From Pseudarthrobacter polychromogenes (GTDB lineage Bacteria; Actinomycetota; Actinomycetes; Actinomycetales; Micrococcaceae), in assembly GCF_014644495.1 (NCBI RefSeq), contig NZ_BMKU01000005.1:88976-152975 (forward strand): a stretch of 64,000 nt of DNA, in the 5' to 3' direction. The position numbers were made by a program, and so were the translations under genes. Positions 1 through 8,022 of the stretch are shown here, piece after piece. The notes beneath the pieces were generated by a model. It searched no databases. It was not told where the DNA came from and saw only the letters and a list, made by a program, of their open reading frames with translations. Within the stretch, counting starts at the first letter, position 1, and the number at the start of each line of letters is the position of its first letter.

Positions 1-1439
1 GCGCCGGCCGGAACGGCGTTGGAATCAGCGACTGCCGAATACCACAAGGCGCTGGCTTTCGGGATGCGTTCCTGGGTTGCATAGTCCACCCGGACCAGGC
101 CAAAGCGCTGGTGGTAGCCGAAGGACCACTCGAAATTGTCCAGCAGGGACCAGGCCAGGTACCCCCGGACGTCCACGCCGTCCGCGATGGCGCCATGCAC
201 TGCCTGGAGGTGGGCCTCGAAGAACCCCAGCCGGTCCTGGTCGTCCACAAAGCCCGCCTCGTCGGGGACGTCATCGTACGCTGCACCGTTTTCGGTGATG
301 TAGATGGGGATCCCGGCCGGACCCGTGTACTCCCCCTGCAGCCTGTTGAGCAGGCGCCGCAGCCCCTCCGGCTGGACCTCCCAGCCCATTCCCGTCACCG
401 GCAGGCCACGGGGTACCGAGCGGGCGCCGTCTGCTGCCACGAACGGCGAGGACACCGGGCGGGCGGGCTGCGCCGGCGCCGACGTCGTCTCCTGCCCAGC
501 CTGCTCCCCGGGGTCCGCCAGGTCCTTCGTGAGGGACTCCCCGTGGTAGTAGTTGACGCCCAGCAGGTCCAGCGGCGTGGAAATGGCCTCCAGGTCCCCC
601 TCCTGCACCAGGTCAGCCAGTCCAAGGTGCGCCACGTCTGCCAGAAGGTCGGCCGGGTATTCGCCCCTGAACAGCGGATCCAGGAAGATCCTGTTGAACT
701 GGCCGTCGATCCGCCTGGCCGCGTCCCGGTCGCCCTCGCTGCCGGGATCCCGCGGATCCGGGACCGTCAGGTTCAGGGTGATGCCCACAGAAGCGTCCGG
801 ATCCTCCCGGCGCAGCCCGCGGGCTGCCAGGCCGTGGCCGAGCAGCAGGTGGTGGGCGGCAGCCAGTCCTGCCCGCGGGTCCTGCCGTCCCGGCGCATGG
901 ACACCCGCCGCATAGCCCAGGAATGCCGAGCACCACGGTTCGTTGAGGGTTGTCCAGATCCGGACCCGGTCGCCCAGGACGCCGTGCATGAGTGCCGCGT
1001 ACTCTGCGAAACGGTAGGCGGTGTCCCGGTTGGCCCAGCCGCCCTTGTCCTCAAGCGCCTGGGGCAGGTCCCAGTGGTAGAGGGTCAGCCACGGCGTGAT
1101 TCCGGCAGCCAGCAGTTCATCCACCAGGCGGGAGTAGAAGGCGAGCCCTTCCGGATTGGGCGTCACGCCGTCGGGCATGCAGCGTGCCCAGGACGTGGAG
1201 AACCGGTAGGCCTTCATGTGCAGCTGGCCCATGAGCGCCACGTCCTGCTTGTAGCGCCGGTAGTGGTCGCACGCCACGTCACCGTTGTGGCCGTCTGCCA
1301 CGGCACCGGGCAGCCGGGCGAACACATCCCAGATGGAGTCCTGCCGGCCGCCGGTGTGTGCTGCGCCTTCAATCTGGTAGGCAGCTGTTGCTGCGCCCCA
1401 GAGAAAGCCCTCCGGAAACGGAAGTTGGGTGGGACTCAT
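1..1439 (-). CDS. GH1 family beta-glucosidase (3' end beyond window)
   Basis: This enzyme probably hydrolyses cellobiose, laminaribiose or other beta-glucosides inside the cell to glucose. About 479 codons are visible and the stop lies off the left edge; GH1 enzymes are usually 450-490 residues, so little is missing. The N-terminus carries the GH1 signature FLWGAATAAYQIEG near residue 12. The acid/base is Glu167 in TLNEPW and the nucleophile is Glu383 in ITENG. There is no signal peptide. The ATG at 1437-1439 overlaps the upstream permease stop as ATGA and has AAGGAG 10 nt upstream. It is the last visible gene of an ABC importer operon, which suggests that imported oligosaccharides are its substrate. 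The family call is secure; the exact glucoside is inferred. Confidence 0.93.
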   Translation of the reverse strand, partial: MSPTQLPFPEGFLWGAATAAYQIEGAAHTGGRQDSIWDVFARLPGAVADGHNGDVACDHYRRYKQDVALMGQLHMKAYRFSTSWARCMPDGVTPNPEGLAFYSRLVDELLAAGITPWLTLYHWDLPQALEDKGGWANRDTAYRFAEYAALMHGVLGDRVRIWTTLNEPWCSAFLGYAAGVHAPGRQDPRAGLAAAHHLLLGHGLAARGLRREDPDASVGITLNLTVPDPRDPGSEGDRDAARRIDGQFNRIFLDPLFRGEYPADLLADVAHLGLADLVQEGDLEAISTPLDLLGVNYYHGESLTKDLADPGEQAGQETTSAPAQPARPVSSPFVAADGARSVPRGLPVTGMGWEVQPEGLRRLLNRLQGEYTGPAGIPIYITENGAAYDDVPDEAGFVDDQDRLGFFEAHLQAVHGAIADGVDVRGYLAWSLLDNFEWSFGYHQRFGLVRVDYATQERIPKASALWYSAVADSNAVPAG

Positions 1440-2353
1440 CCTTTGACTGCTCCTTGCATAATTCCAGATACGAGTTGACGGCCTGCCGCGATAAACAGGA
1501 GCAGGAGCGGGACGGTGGCCAGGACGGCTCCTGCCAGGACCACGGAGTAGTCCACGAAGTGGGCGGCCTGCAGCAGCTGCAGGGCCACCGGGAGGGTGGG
1601 GTTGGACGGGTCAAGGACAATGAACGGCCAGAAGAAGTTGGTCCAGGTGGCCACGAAGGTGAACAGGGCGAGCATGGCGGCCGCCGGGCGCGCGGCAGGG
1701 AACCCGATGTACCAGAAGGCCTGGATCATGGAGGCCCCGTCCATCCGCACGGCCTCGATGAGCTCATCAGGGAGGGCGTCACGGAGGTATTGGGTCATCC
1801 AAAAGACGCCGAAGGCGGTAACCACACCCGGAATGATGACGGCCCACAGCGAGCCGGTCCACCCCAGCTTGGACATCACGATGAACAGCGGGACGACGCC
1901 GAGCTGGGTGGGAACGGCCATGGTTGCGATAACGAACACCAGCAGCCCCTTGCTGCCGCGGAAGCGGAGCTTGGCAAAGGCGAATCCGGCAAGGGTGGAG
2001 AACACGACGACGGACGCCGCGGTCACGCACGAGACGATGAGGCTGTTGCCCATTGCCTTCCAGAACGGGATGCTGTCAAAGACTTTCGCCGCGTTGGCCA
2101 GGAAGTTCCCCCCGGGCAGCAGCGGGATGCCGCGGCTCAGGACCGTGTTGTCGTGGCTGCCCACCAGGAAGGACCAGTAGAGCGGAAAGAGGGACGCCAG
2201 CAGGACTGCACCCAGGAAGCCGTAGGTGAGGAAGCCGGGCCGGCGGTCACTTCCGTGGCCGGACCTTGGTTTCCGGGCACCTGGCCCGCGCCGCGCTGCT
2301 GCCTTGGCTGCCCCTTTCCCGGCGGTCTGTTCGATCATGGGGATGGAGCTCAC
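1436..2353 (-). CDS. Carbohydrate ABC transporter permease (MalG/AraQ type)
   Basis: Inner-membrane subunit of a sugar ABC importer, 305 residues with about six membrane segments. The ATPase-contacting EAA loop appears as IEAVRMDGAS in the C-terminal half, as usual for the CUT1 family. I place the start at GTG 2351-2353. It overlaps the preceding permease stop as GTGA and has GGGAGG 7-8 nt upstream; an in-frame ATG at 2338 is the alternative. It works with the partner permease (2350-3339) and the lipoprotein (3342-4634). No ATPase gene is in the operon, as is common for actinobacterial CUT1 systems that share an MsiK-like ATPase. Confidence 0.92.
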   Translation of the reverse strand: MSSIPMIEQTAGKGAAKAAARRGPGARKPRSGHGSDRRPGFLTYGFLGAVLLASLFPLYWSFLVGSHDNTVLSRGIPLLPGGNFLANAAKVFDSIPFWKAMGNSLIVSCVTAASVVVFSTLAGFAFAKLRFRGSKGLLVFVIATMAVPTQLGVVPLFIVMSKLGWTGSLWAVIIPGVVTAFGVFWMTQYLRDALPDELIEAVRMDGASMIQAFWYIGFPAARPAAAMLALFTFVATWTNFFWPFIVLDPSNPTLPVALQLLQAAHFVDYSVVLAGAVLATVPLLLLFIAAGRQLVSGIMQGAVKG

Positions 2354-3339
2354 TTGCGGCCTCCCTGGCTTGCGATGCGCTTGGTGATGAGGAAGTTGAG
2401 CAGGGCGATCAGCACAATGATCAGGAAGAGCAGCCAGGCCACGGCCGAGGCCCTGCCGAAGTTGCGCTGGCCCCAGCCGAGTTCCCAGATGTACATGGTC
2501 AGCGTCTGCCACTGCCGGTCCGCTCCGCCCAGGCCGGACTGGTCAAAGACCCGCGGCTCGTCGAAGATCTGCAGGCCGCCGATAGTGGAGGTGATCACCA
2601 CGAAGATCACCGTTGGCCGCAGCATGGGGACAGTCACGGAGAAGAACTGCCGCAGCCGGCCGGCGCCGTCGATCGTTGCTGCCTCGAACACGTCGCGCGG
2701 GATGGCCTGCATGGCCGCGAGGAAGATCAGCGCGTTGTAGCCGGTCCAGCGGAAGTTCACCATGGTGGCGATGGCCAGGTGGCTCGCAACGGAGTCGGAA
2801 TGCCACCGGACCGGGTCCAGCCCTGCCGCCTTCAGCATCTCGTTGATCAGCCCGAACTGGTCCGCGAAAAGGTTGTTGAAGATCAGGCCTACCGCCACTG
2901 GCGCCACCACGAACGGCACCAGGACCCCCATCCGCCAGAACGTCCTGGCCCTCAGGTTCGCGTCCAGCACCGCCGCTATCACCAGGGCGATAACAACCTG
3001 GGGGACGGAGGACAGGATGAAGATGCTGAAGGTGTTGCCCACCGCGTTCCAGAAGTAGGGCTGCGCTACGACGAAGGCATAGTTTTCCAGGCCCGTGAAC
3101 TTTCCCTGCCCGCCGATGAGGTTCCAGTTGTGCAGGGAAACCCATGCCGTGTACACCAGCGGAAAGAGCCCGGTGACGGCAAACAGGAGAAAAAACGGCG
3201 AGATGTAGAGGTAGGGGGATAGCTTGACGTCCCATTTGGAGACCTGCTGGGAGAAGGCCAGGCGCCGGACACCCTTCGTGTCCTCAGGCGGGACCTGCCC
3301 CGCAGCACTCCGTGGCCGTACCCGGTCGGTGACAGCCAT
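2350..3339 (-). CDS. Carbohydrate ABC transporter permease (MalF/AraP type)
   Basis: First permease of the same CUT1 importer, 329 residues. A cytoplasmic N-terminal extension of about 45 residues precedes six membrane segments. The EAA-type loop is VFEAATIDGAGRLRQFF near residue 225. It starts with ATG at 3339, only 2 nt after the stop of the solute-binding protein gene, and ends in a GTGA overlap with the second permease, so the genes are probably co-transcribed and translationally coupled. The substrate is inferred to be a beta-gluco-oligosaccharide, because a GH1 enzyme follows and a GH55 glucanase is divergent. Confidence 0.92.
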   Translation of the reverse strand: MAVTDRVRPRSAAGQVPPEDTKGVRRLAFSQQVSKWDVKLSPYLYISPFFLLFAVTGLFPLVYTAWVSLHNWNLIGGQGKFTGLENYAFVVAQPYFWNAVGNTFSIFILSSVPQVVIALVIAAVLDANLRARTFWRMGVLVPFVVAPVAVGLIFNNLFADQFGLINEMLKAAGLDPVRWHSDSVASHLAIATMVNFRWTGYNALIFLAAMQAIPRDVFEAATIDGAGRLRQFFSVTVPMLRPTVIFVVITSTIGGLQIFDEPRVFDQSGLGGADRQWQTLTMYIWELGWGQRNFGRASAVAWLLFLIIVLIALLNFLITKRIASQGGRK

Positions 3340-3341
3340 GC

Positions 3342-4634
3342 CTAGAGGGACTTCACTGCGGTGACGAACTTCTCCCAGGAGGAGGCGGCGTCGTCCGACT
3401 TGTCAACGTCCACGCGGGTGAGGGCCTGCTGCATGGCGTCATTGATGGCGAAGTACTTGGTGCCCTTGAAGGGCGTGACGTCAACGGCCTTGGCGCGTTC
3501 GGCGAAGATCTGGCCGGTGGGCGCGCCGTTGAAGAACTCATTCGTCTGGCCCAGCAATTCGCTGCTTTCGAGTGCCTCTTTCTGGCTGGGGAAGGTGCCC
3601 TTGGCGGTGAAGGCCTTGATCTGCTGCTCAGGGGCGGTCAGCCAGCCTGCCAGCTTCTTGGCCTCGGCCTGGTGTTCACCCTGGGTGGGGACCGTCAGGT
3701 AGGACCCGCCCCAGTTTCCGCCGCCGCCGGGGAAGACGTTCGCCACATCCCAGCCGGTGACCCCGGCCGCGTTACCCTCGATAACCCCCAGCATCCAGCC
3801 CGGGCAGAGGGTTGTTGCGAAGGCGCCTGTCTGGAAGCCGGAGGCCCAGTCATCGCTCCACTGGCTGAGGTGGGCGGACAGCCCGTCCTCGGTGGAGGCC
3901 TTCAGGACCTGGTTGTAGGTGTCCTTGACCTTCTGGTTCTCCGTGGCGATGACGGTGCCGTCCTCCTCCTCGTAGACCTTTTCAAGCTGGTTGCTCATGC
4001 CCTGGTAGATTGCCCCTGCCGAGTCGAACCAGGCGGAATCAGGGTTTGCGGCCTTGTAAGCCTTGCCGGCTTCGAAATAGCTGTCCCAGCTGGTCCCCAG
4101 CATCTCGGCAACTTCCCCGCGTTCGCTGGGCATACCGGCCTTCTTGAGCAGCTCGGCGTTGTAGCAGACGGCCTCGGGGCCGGAGTCCGTCCCGTAGCCA
4201 AGGAGCTTGCCGTCGGCGGTGGTGGCGGCCTCGGCCTTCCAGTCCAGCCATCGTCCTTCCACGGCGGGGTCGGCCAGGTCGGCAAACCGGTCCGGGTACT
4301 GCAGGAGCTCCGGAAGCCAGTCCACCTCAACGGCCTCAATATCGGACAAACCGGAGCCGGCGGCCAGGCGCGTGGTCAGGTTGTCCCGTGCTTCGTTGGT
4401 GGTTGCCGCCTTCTTGTGCTCAATGGTCACGTTTGGATTCAGCGTTTCGTACTCTTCGAAAAGCTCCTCGTAGCCGAACTCATTGAAGGTGCCCACCGTG
4501 AGCGTGACGGGATCGGAACCGGTGGCATCGTTGACGCCGCCCTTCTCGGGCGCCGCTGATCCGCAGGCCGTCAGCGACAACGCCAGGCAGGCGGCCGCTG
4601 CGGACAGCACGGTGAACTTGGTTGGGTTTTTCAC
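3342..4634 (-). CDS. Sugar ABC transporter solute-binding lipoprotein
   Basis: Extracellular substrate receptor of the importer, 430 residues. It has a lipoprotein signal peptide with lipobox LTAC and lipidated Cys24, followed by an extracellular solute-binding family 1 fold. The GTG start at 4632-4634 has AAGGAG 8 nt upstream. It is the first gene of the leftward operon (binding protein, two permeases, GH1). The promoter faces three CelR-like operators: a TTGACA -35 box lies on the minus strand at 4774-4779, and the operator at 4730-4747 sits just downstream of the expected -10. The likely ligands are laminari- or cello-oligosaccharides, inferred from neighbours only. Confidence 0.9.
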   Translation of the reverse strand: MKNPTKFTVLSAAAACLALSLTACGSAAPEKGGVNDATGSDPVTLTVGTFNEFGYEELFEEYETLNPNVTIEHKKAATTNEARDNLTTRLAAGSGLSDIEAVEVDWLPELLQYPDRFADLADPAVEGRWLDWKAEAATTADGKLLGYGTDSGPEAVCYNAELLKKAGMPSERGEVAEMLGTSWDSYFEAGKAYKAANPDSAWFDSAGAIYQGMSNQLEKVYEEEDGTVIATENQKVKDTYNQVLKASTEDGLSAHLSQWSDDWASGFQTGAFATTLCPGWMLGVIEGNAAGVTGWDVANVFPGGGGNWGGSYLTVPTQGEHQAEAKKLAGWLTAPEQQIKAFTAKGTFPSQKEALESSELLGQTNEFFNGAPTGQIFAERAKAVDVTPFKGTKYFAINDAMQQALTRVDVDKSDDAASSWEKFVTAVKSL

Positions 4635-4729
4635 GGGGAAGACTCCTTCGTCAGAAAAATGCCTTGCCGATCTGCGTGGACGGCTGAAGGCGGAGAAGTG
4701 GCGAGCGGCGGACCGGGGTGGTGACCGTA

Positions 4730-4747
4730 GGTGGGAGCGCTCTCACC
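4730..4747. promoter_or_regulatory. CelR-like LacI-family operator 1
   Basis: The sequence GGTGGGAGCGCTCTCACC is an 18-bp palindrome with one mismatched pair around a central CG. It closely matches TGGGAGCGCTCCCA, known as the operator of the cellobiose-responsive repressor CelR in Thermobifida. It lies at the expected transcription start of the leftward ABC importer operon. The cognate LacI gene is not in the window. Confidence 0.8.
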
Positions 4748-4785
4748 ACATGGTGTCCCACCTCACAGGTTCTTGTCAAGAAGTA

Positions 4786-4801
4786 GTAGGAGCGCTTCCA
4801 C
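4786..4801. promoter_or_regulatory. CelR-like LacI-family operator 2
   Basis: GTAGGAGCGCTTCCAC is an imperfect palindrome with the same AGCGCT core as the flanking operators. It lies between the two divergent promoters, just upstream of the leftward -35 box, where a repressor could affect both transcription units or support DNA looping. Confidence 0.7.
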
Positions 4802-4842
4802 ACCACCCTTGCCCACGCCACTTGGCAGTGTTACGCTTCCCC

Positions 4843-4860
4843 GACGAGAGCGCTCCCACC
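4843..4860. promoter_or_regulatory. CelR-like LacI-family operator 3
   Basis: GACGAGAGCGCTCCCACC contains GAGAGCGCTCCC, a near-perfect CelR-like palindrome. It lies immediately downstream of a candidate rightward promoter (TTGCCC at 4809-4814, 17-nt spacer, TACGCT at 4832-4837), so it would cover the start point of the GH55 gene. Confidence 0.75.
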
Positions 4861-4919
4861 GCCGCAGCTTCACCCTGCCGCCCACGCTCGACGAATCCCA
4901 CCAACGAACAGGACCAGCA

Positions 4920-6878
4920 ATGCCGCTAGCCCACGTCCCCCATCCTCCGCGTCCAGACGGGCCCCATAAACCGCACCTGCGGCTCACCCCGGGCCGGCGC
5001 CTGCATGTCGCCGGCAGCGTCGCACTCCTGGCCGGCCTGGTCGCCAGCGGCGGAAGCATGGCAGCCGCTGCGCCGGCCGCTCCCGCCGTCTCGCAGGCAT
5101 CGGTGCAACAGGCTCCCGCACCGGCCGCTCCCCCTGCCCTCCCCCAGGCCGCAGATCCGGATTTTGGCCCCAATGTCCGGATCTTCGACCCCAGCATGCC
5201 GGTGGCCGATATCCAGGCCACGGTTGATTCCATCGCCGCTGAACAGGTGGACGATGAGATGGGGTCCAAACGCTACTCCCTGCTGTTCAAGCCGGGAACC
5301 TACGGCAGCGCCGAGGAGCCGCTCATTGTCCAGGTGGGCTACTCCACCGAGGTGGCAGGGCTGGGCGCTTCCCCCACGGATGTCACCATCAACGGGCACG
5401 TGGACGTCTACAACCGGTGCCTCACCGCGGATAACTGCATTGCCCTGAACAACTTCTGGCGCTCCCTGTCCAATCTCACCATCAACGTCACCGGCCTTGA
5501 GGGCTGCCGCGGCTCCGCGAATTTCTGGGCGGCGTCGCAGGCGTCGCCCATGCGGCGGATCAACATCACCGGCGGCAACCTCTCCCTCATGGACTACTGC
5601 ACCGCCGGACCGCAGTACGCCAGCGGCGGCTTCATCTCCGATTCGAAGACGGGCGATGTCATCAACGGCTCGCAACAGCAGTACTTCGTGCGTGACAGCA
5701 GCATTGGCAACTGGTCCAACGGGGTCTGGAACCAGGTCTTCTCCGGAGTGGACGGGGCGCCGGCGCAGTCCTTCCCGAACCCGCCGTACACCACCCTCGC
5801 GGGCACACCGATCAGCCGCGAGAAGCCCTACCTCACCCTGGATTCCGCGGGTGAGTACAGCGTGTTCGTTCCCGCCGTCCGCATGGACTCCTCCGGGACC
5901 ACCTGGGAGAACGGCCCGACGGCGGGGCGCAGCATCCCGCTGTCCGATTTCTATGTGGCCCGCCCCTCCGATTCCGTCAAGACCATCAACTCCCAGCTGG
6001 CACGCGGGAAGAACCTGCTGCTCACCCCGGGGGTCTACGGCATCGATGAGAGCATCGAGGTCAAAAGGGCCAACACCGTGGTCCTGGGACTGGGCATTGC
6101 CTCCCTCACCGCCGTCAACGGCGCCGTCCCGCTGACCGTCGCGGACGTGCCCGGCGTGGACATTGCCGCCGTCACGATCGACGCCGGTGAAGTGAATTCA
6201 CCGGCTTTGATGCGGATCGGAAAGGCGCGGCAGGGCGGGGGCAGCGGGTCTGCCAACTCGGCTGTCCACACTGATCCTGCCAATCCCACCACGCTCCACG
6301 ACGTGTTTTTCCGCATCGGTGGGCCGCACGTGGGCAAAGCCTCTGTCAGCCTGGAGGTCAACAGCGACAACGTCCTCCTGGACCACATCTGGGCCTGGCG
6401 CGCCGACCACGGCAACGGCGTGGGCTGGACCACCAACACCGGCAGGAACGGCGTGATCATCAACGGTGACAATGTCACTGCCACCGGCCTGTTCGTGGAG
6501 CACTACCAGGAGTACAACGTCATCTGGAACGGCGAAAACGGCCGGACCGTCTTCTTCCAGAATGAACTGCCCTACGACGCGCCCAACCAGGCCGCCTGGC
6601 AGCACGACGGGGTCCTGGGCTGGGCCGGCTACAAGATCGCAGACTCCGTCACAACCCACGAACTCTGGGGCGGAGGCAGCTACGTCTACAACAACGTGGA
6701 CCCCACCATCCATGCCACCCGTGGCTTTGAGGTGCCGGTGACACCGGGCGTGAAGCTGCACAGCCTGCTGACGGTCAACCTGGGCGCCGGCACGCTGGAC
6801 CACGTCATCAATGACACCGGCGCACCCGTGTCAACGGACGCCGTCGGGGTGCCCAGCTACGTGCCCACCTTCCCCTAA
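4920..6878 (+). CDS. Secreted GH55-type exo-beta-1,3-glucanase
   Basis: Predicted secreted right-handed beta-helix enzyme of 652 residues. A signal peptide covers roughly residues 20-55, with a hydrophobic core around VAGSVALLAGLVA and an alanine-rich cleavage region. The rest resembles actinobacterial proteins often annotated 'coagulation factor 5/8 type' but belonging to GH55, such as the Streptomyces laminarinase SacteLam55A. From memory, that enzyme uses Glu480 and Glu502. Here Glu527 (in LFVEHYQEYN) and Glu549 (in QNELPYD) show the same 22-residue spacing in similar contexts. The ATG at 4920 gives the best signal peptide; the ribosome site (AGGA) is weak. Divergence from a beta-glucoside importer plus GH1 supports laminarin as substrate. 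Family call good, substrate inferred. Confidence 0.78.
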   Translation: MPLAHVPHPPRPDGPHKPHLRLTPGRRLHVAGSVALLAGLVASGGSMAAAAPAAPAVSQASVQQAPAPAAPPALPQAADPDFGPNVRIFDPSMPVADIQATVDSIAAEQVDDEMGSKRYSLLFKPGTYGSAEEPLIVQVGYSTEVAGLGASPTDVTINGHVDVYNRCLTADNCIALNNFWRSLSNLTINVTGLEGCRGSANFWAASQASPMRRINITGGNLSLMDYCTAGPQYASGGFISDSKTGDVINGSQQQYFVRDSSIGNWSNGVWNQVFSGVDGAPAQSFPNPPYTTLAGTPISREKPYLTLDSAGEYSVFVPAVRMDSSGTTWENGPTAGRSIPLSDFYVARPSDSVKTINSQLARGKNLLLTPGVYGIDESIEVKRANTVVLGLGIASLTAVNGAVPLTVADVPGVDIAAVTIDAGEVNSPALMRIGKARQGGGSGSANSAVHTDPANPTTLHDVFFRIGGPHVGKASVSLEVNSDNVLLDHIWAWRADHGNGVGWTTNTGRNGVIINGDNVTATGLFVEHYQEYNVIWNGENGRTVFFQNELPYDAPNQAAWQHDGVLGWAGYKIADSVTTHELWGGGSYVYNNVDPTIHATRGFEVPVTPGVKLHSLLTVNLGAGTLDHVINDTGAPVSTDAVGVPSYVPTFP

Positions 6879-6889
6879 CCGAAGCACCT

Positions 6890-6958
6890 CGCGAGTTTTT
6901 GTCCAGATGCGCCGGGATAGACGCCAAGGAAGTCCGCATATCTGGACAAAAACTCGCG
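6890..6958. repeat. Long hairpin: 19-bp perfect inverted repeat between convergent genes
   Basis: The arms at 6890-6908 (CGCGAGTTTTTGTCCAGAT) and 6940-6958 are perfect reverse complements separated by 31 bp. The GCG next to each arm can extend pairing after a 2-nt bulge. It lies between the stops of two convergent genes (GH55 and GH43), so it may act as a bidirectional terminator. The long AT-rich arms are unlike the other short GC-rich terminators here and could instead be a dispersed intergenic palindrome. I saw no second copy in this window. Confidence 0.75.
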
Positions 6959-6960
6959 GG

Positions 6961-8022
6961 TCAGTCCCAGCGCGCGGCAGGCCAGCCGTCCGTCCACTCC
7001 AGCTCGGCGAGGCCCAGCCGGAAGGCGCCGTCGAGGTCTTCCGCGTAGTAGTGGAAGGCGAGGGTGTTCCCTGAAACGGACTGCCCGCCTGGCCCCACGC
7101 GCCCGCCGTCTGATGCCAGCAGCGGCGTGCCGCCGCCGTCGAGCAGTTCCCTGCCCTCGGCGTCAACGTACGGCCCGGTGATGCTGTCCGCGCGTCCCAC
7201 GGCAATGTTGTAGGTGCTGTCCAGCCCCTGGCAGCAGAAGTCGCGGGAGAAAAACAGGTAGTACTTCCCGCCGTGCGGCAGGATGTAGGGTGCTTCGATG
7301 GCGTTGGGCGGCGCCTTCCGGTCCGCGATGGCCAGCGGTTCAGCGGCGTCCGCGCGCAGGCCGGTGGGCCATTCGAGTTCCACGAGCTGCAGCCCTGTCC
7401 AGAACGATCCGAAGGACATCCACGGCCTGCCGTTGTGGTCCTCCGCGATGCCGGGATCGATGGCGTTGAACCGTTCTCCCCTGGAGGAGATCACCTGCCC
7501 GCGGTCCACCCATTCGTACGCGGGGTCCCCGGGGTCCAGGGTGCTGTTCGTCGCCAGCGCGATCACCGACAGGTTCTTCCCGAACGTGGACGCCGAATAG
7601 TACAGGTACCAGGTGCCGTCATGCTCGTACAGTTCGGGCGCCCAGAGGTTGTCCACGCCCGGCACCGCTGCGCTGAGCCAGGCCGGCTTCTCCTGCCAGA
7701 CCTCGCCGGCGTATCCCCAGTCCACGCCGTCGTCGGAGCGGCGCACCTGGATGTTGCCGTCCGCCACCTGGCCGTTGCCGGTGGAGTAGATGAACCAGGG
7801 TTCCCCGGCCTCCCCTTTCACGAGCGCGGGGTCATGGGTGAAGAAGTCGCCGGTTAGTTCGGCGGCGCTTGCCTTCGGCGCCGGACCCGCTGCCGGGGCT
7901 GCGCAACCGGCCAGGACCAGCACGACGACGGCGGCCAGCACCGCTGCCAGCCGCACCGCCGTTAATCGAACAGCAGGGCGGCCGGCAGCGGGGCTTTTCG
8001 GCCGGGTGGGCACGTCAGCCAA
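6961..8022 (-). CDS. GH43 arabinan endo-1,5-alpha-L-arabinosidase, lipoprotein-like
   Basis: Predicted surface-anchored arabinanase of 353 residues. A basic N-terminus and hydrophobic stretch end in LVLAGC (Cys40 if the start is the TTG at 8022), a lipobox. The five-bladed GH43 catalytic residues are visible: Asp64 in HDPALV (base), Asp189 in FNAIDPGI (pKa modulator) and Glu243 in NAIEAPYI (acid). The start is uncertain: TTG at 8022 overlaps the GH51 stop by 8 bp, and GTG at 8013 is possible; neither has a strong ribosome site. It is the last gene of the arabinan operon. It resembles the catalytic domain of the secreted GH43 at 15159-16652, suggesting a duplicated pair. Confidence 0.85.
   Translation of the reverse strand: MADVPTRPKSPAAGRPAVRLTAVRLAAVLAAVVVLVLAGCAAPAAGPAPKASAAELTGDFFTHDPALVKGEAGEPWFIYSTGNGQVADGNIQVRRSDDGVDWGYAGEVWQEKPAWLSAAVPGVDNLWAPELYEHDGTWYLYYSASTFGKNLSVIALATNSTLDPGDPAYEWVDRGQVISSRGERFNAIDPGIAEDHNGRPWMSFGSFWTGLQLVELEWPTGLRADAAEPLAIADRKAPPNAIEAPYILPHGGKYYLFFSRDFCCQGLDSTYNIAVGRADSITGPYVDAEGRELLDGGGTPLLASDGGRVGPGGQSVSGNTLAFHYYAEDLDGAFRLGLAELEWTDGWPAARWD

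Noticed and set aside
111..1478. Long plus-strand reading frame opposite the GH1 gene
   Set aside because: It is the reverse-strand shadow of the GH1 beta-glucosidase; composition is Arg/Gly/Val-rich without domain motifs, and GH1 has clear catalytic motifs.
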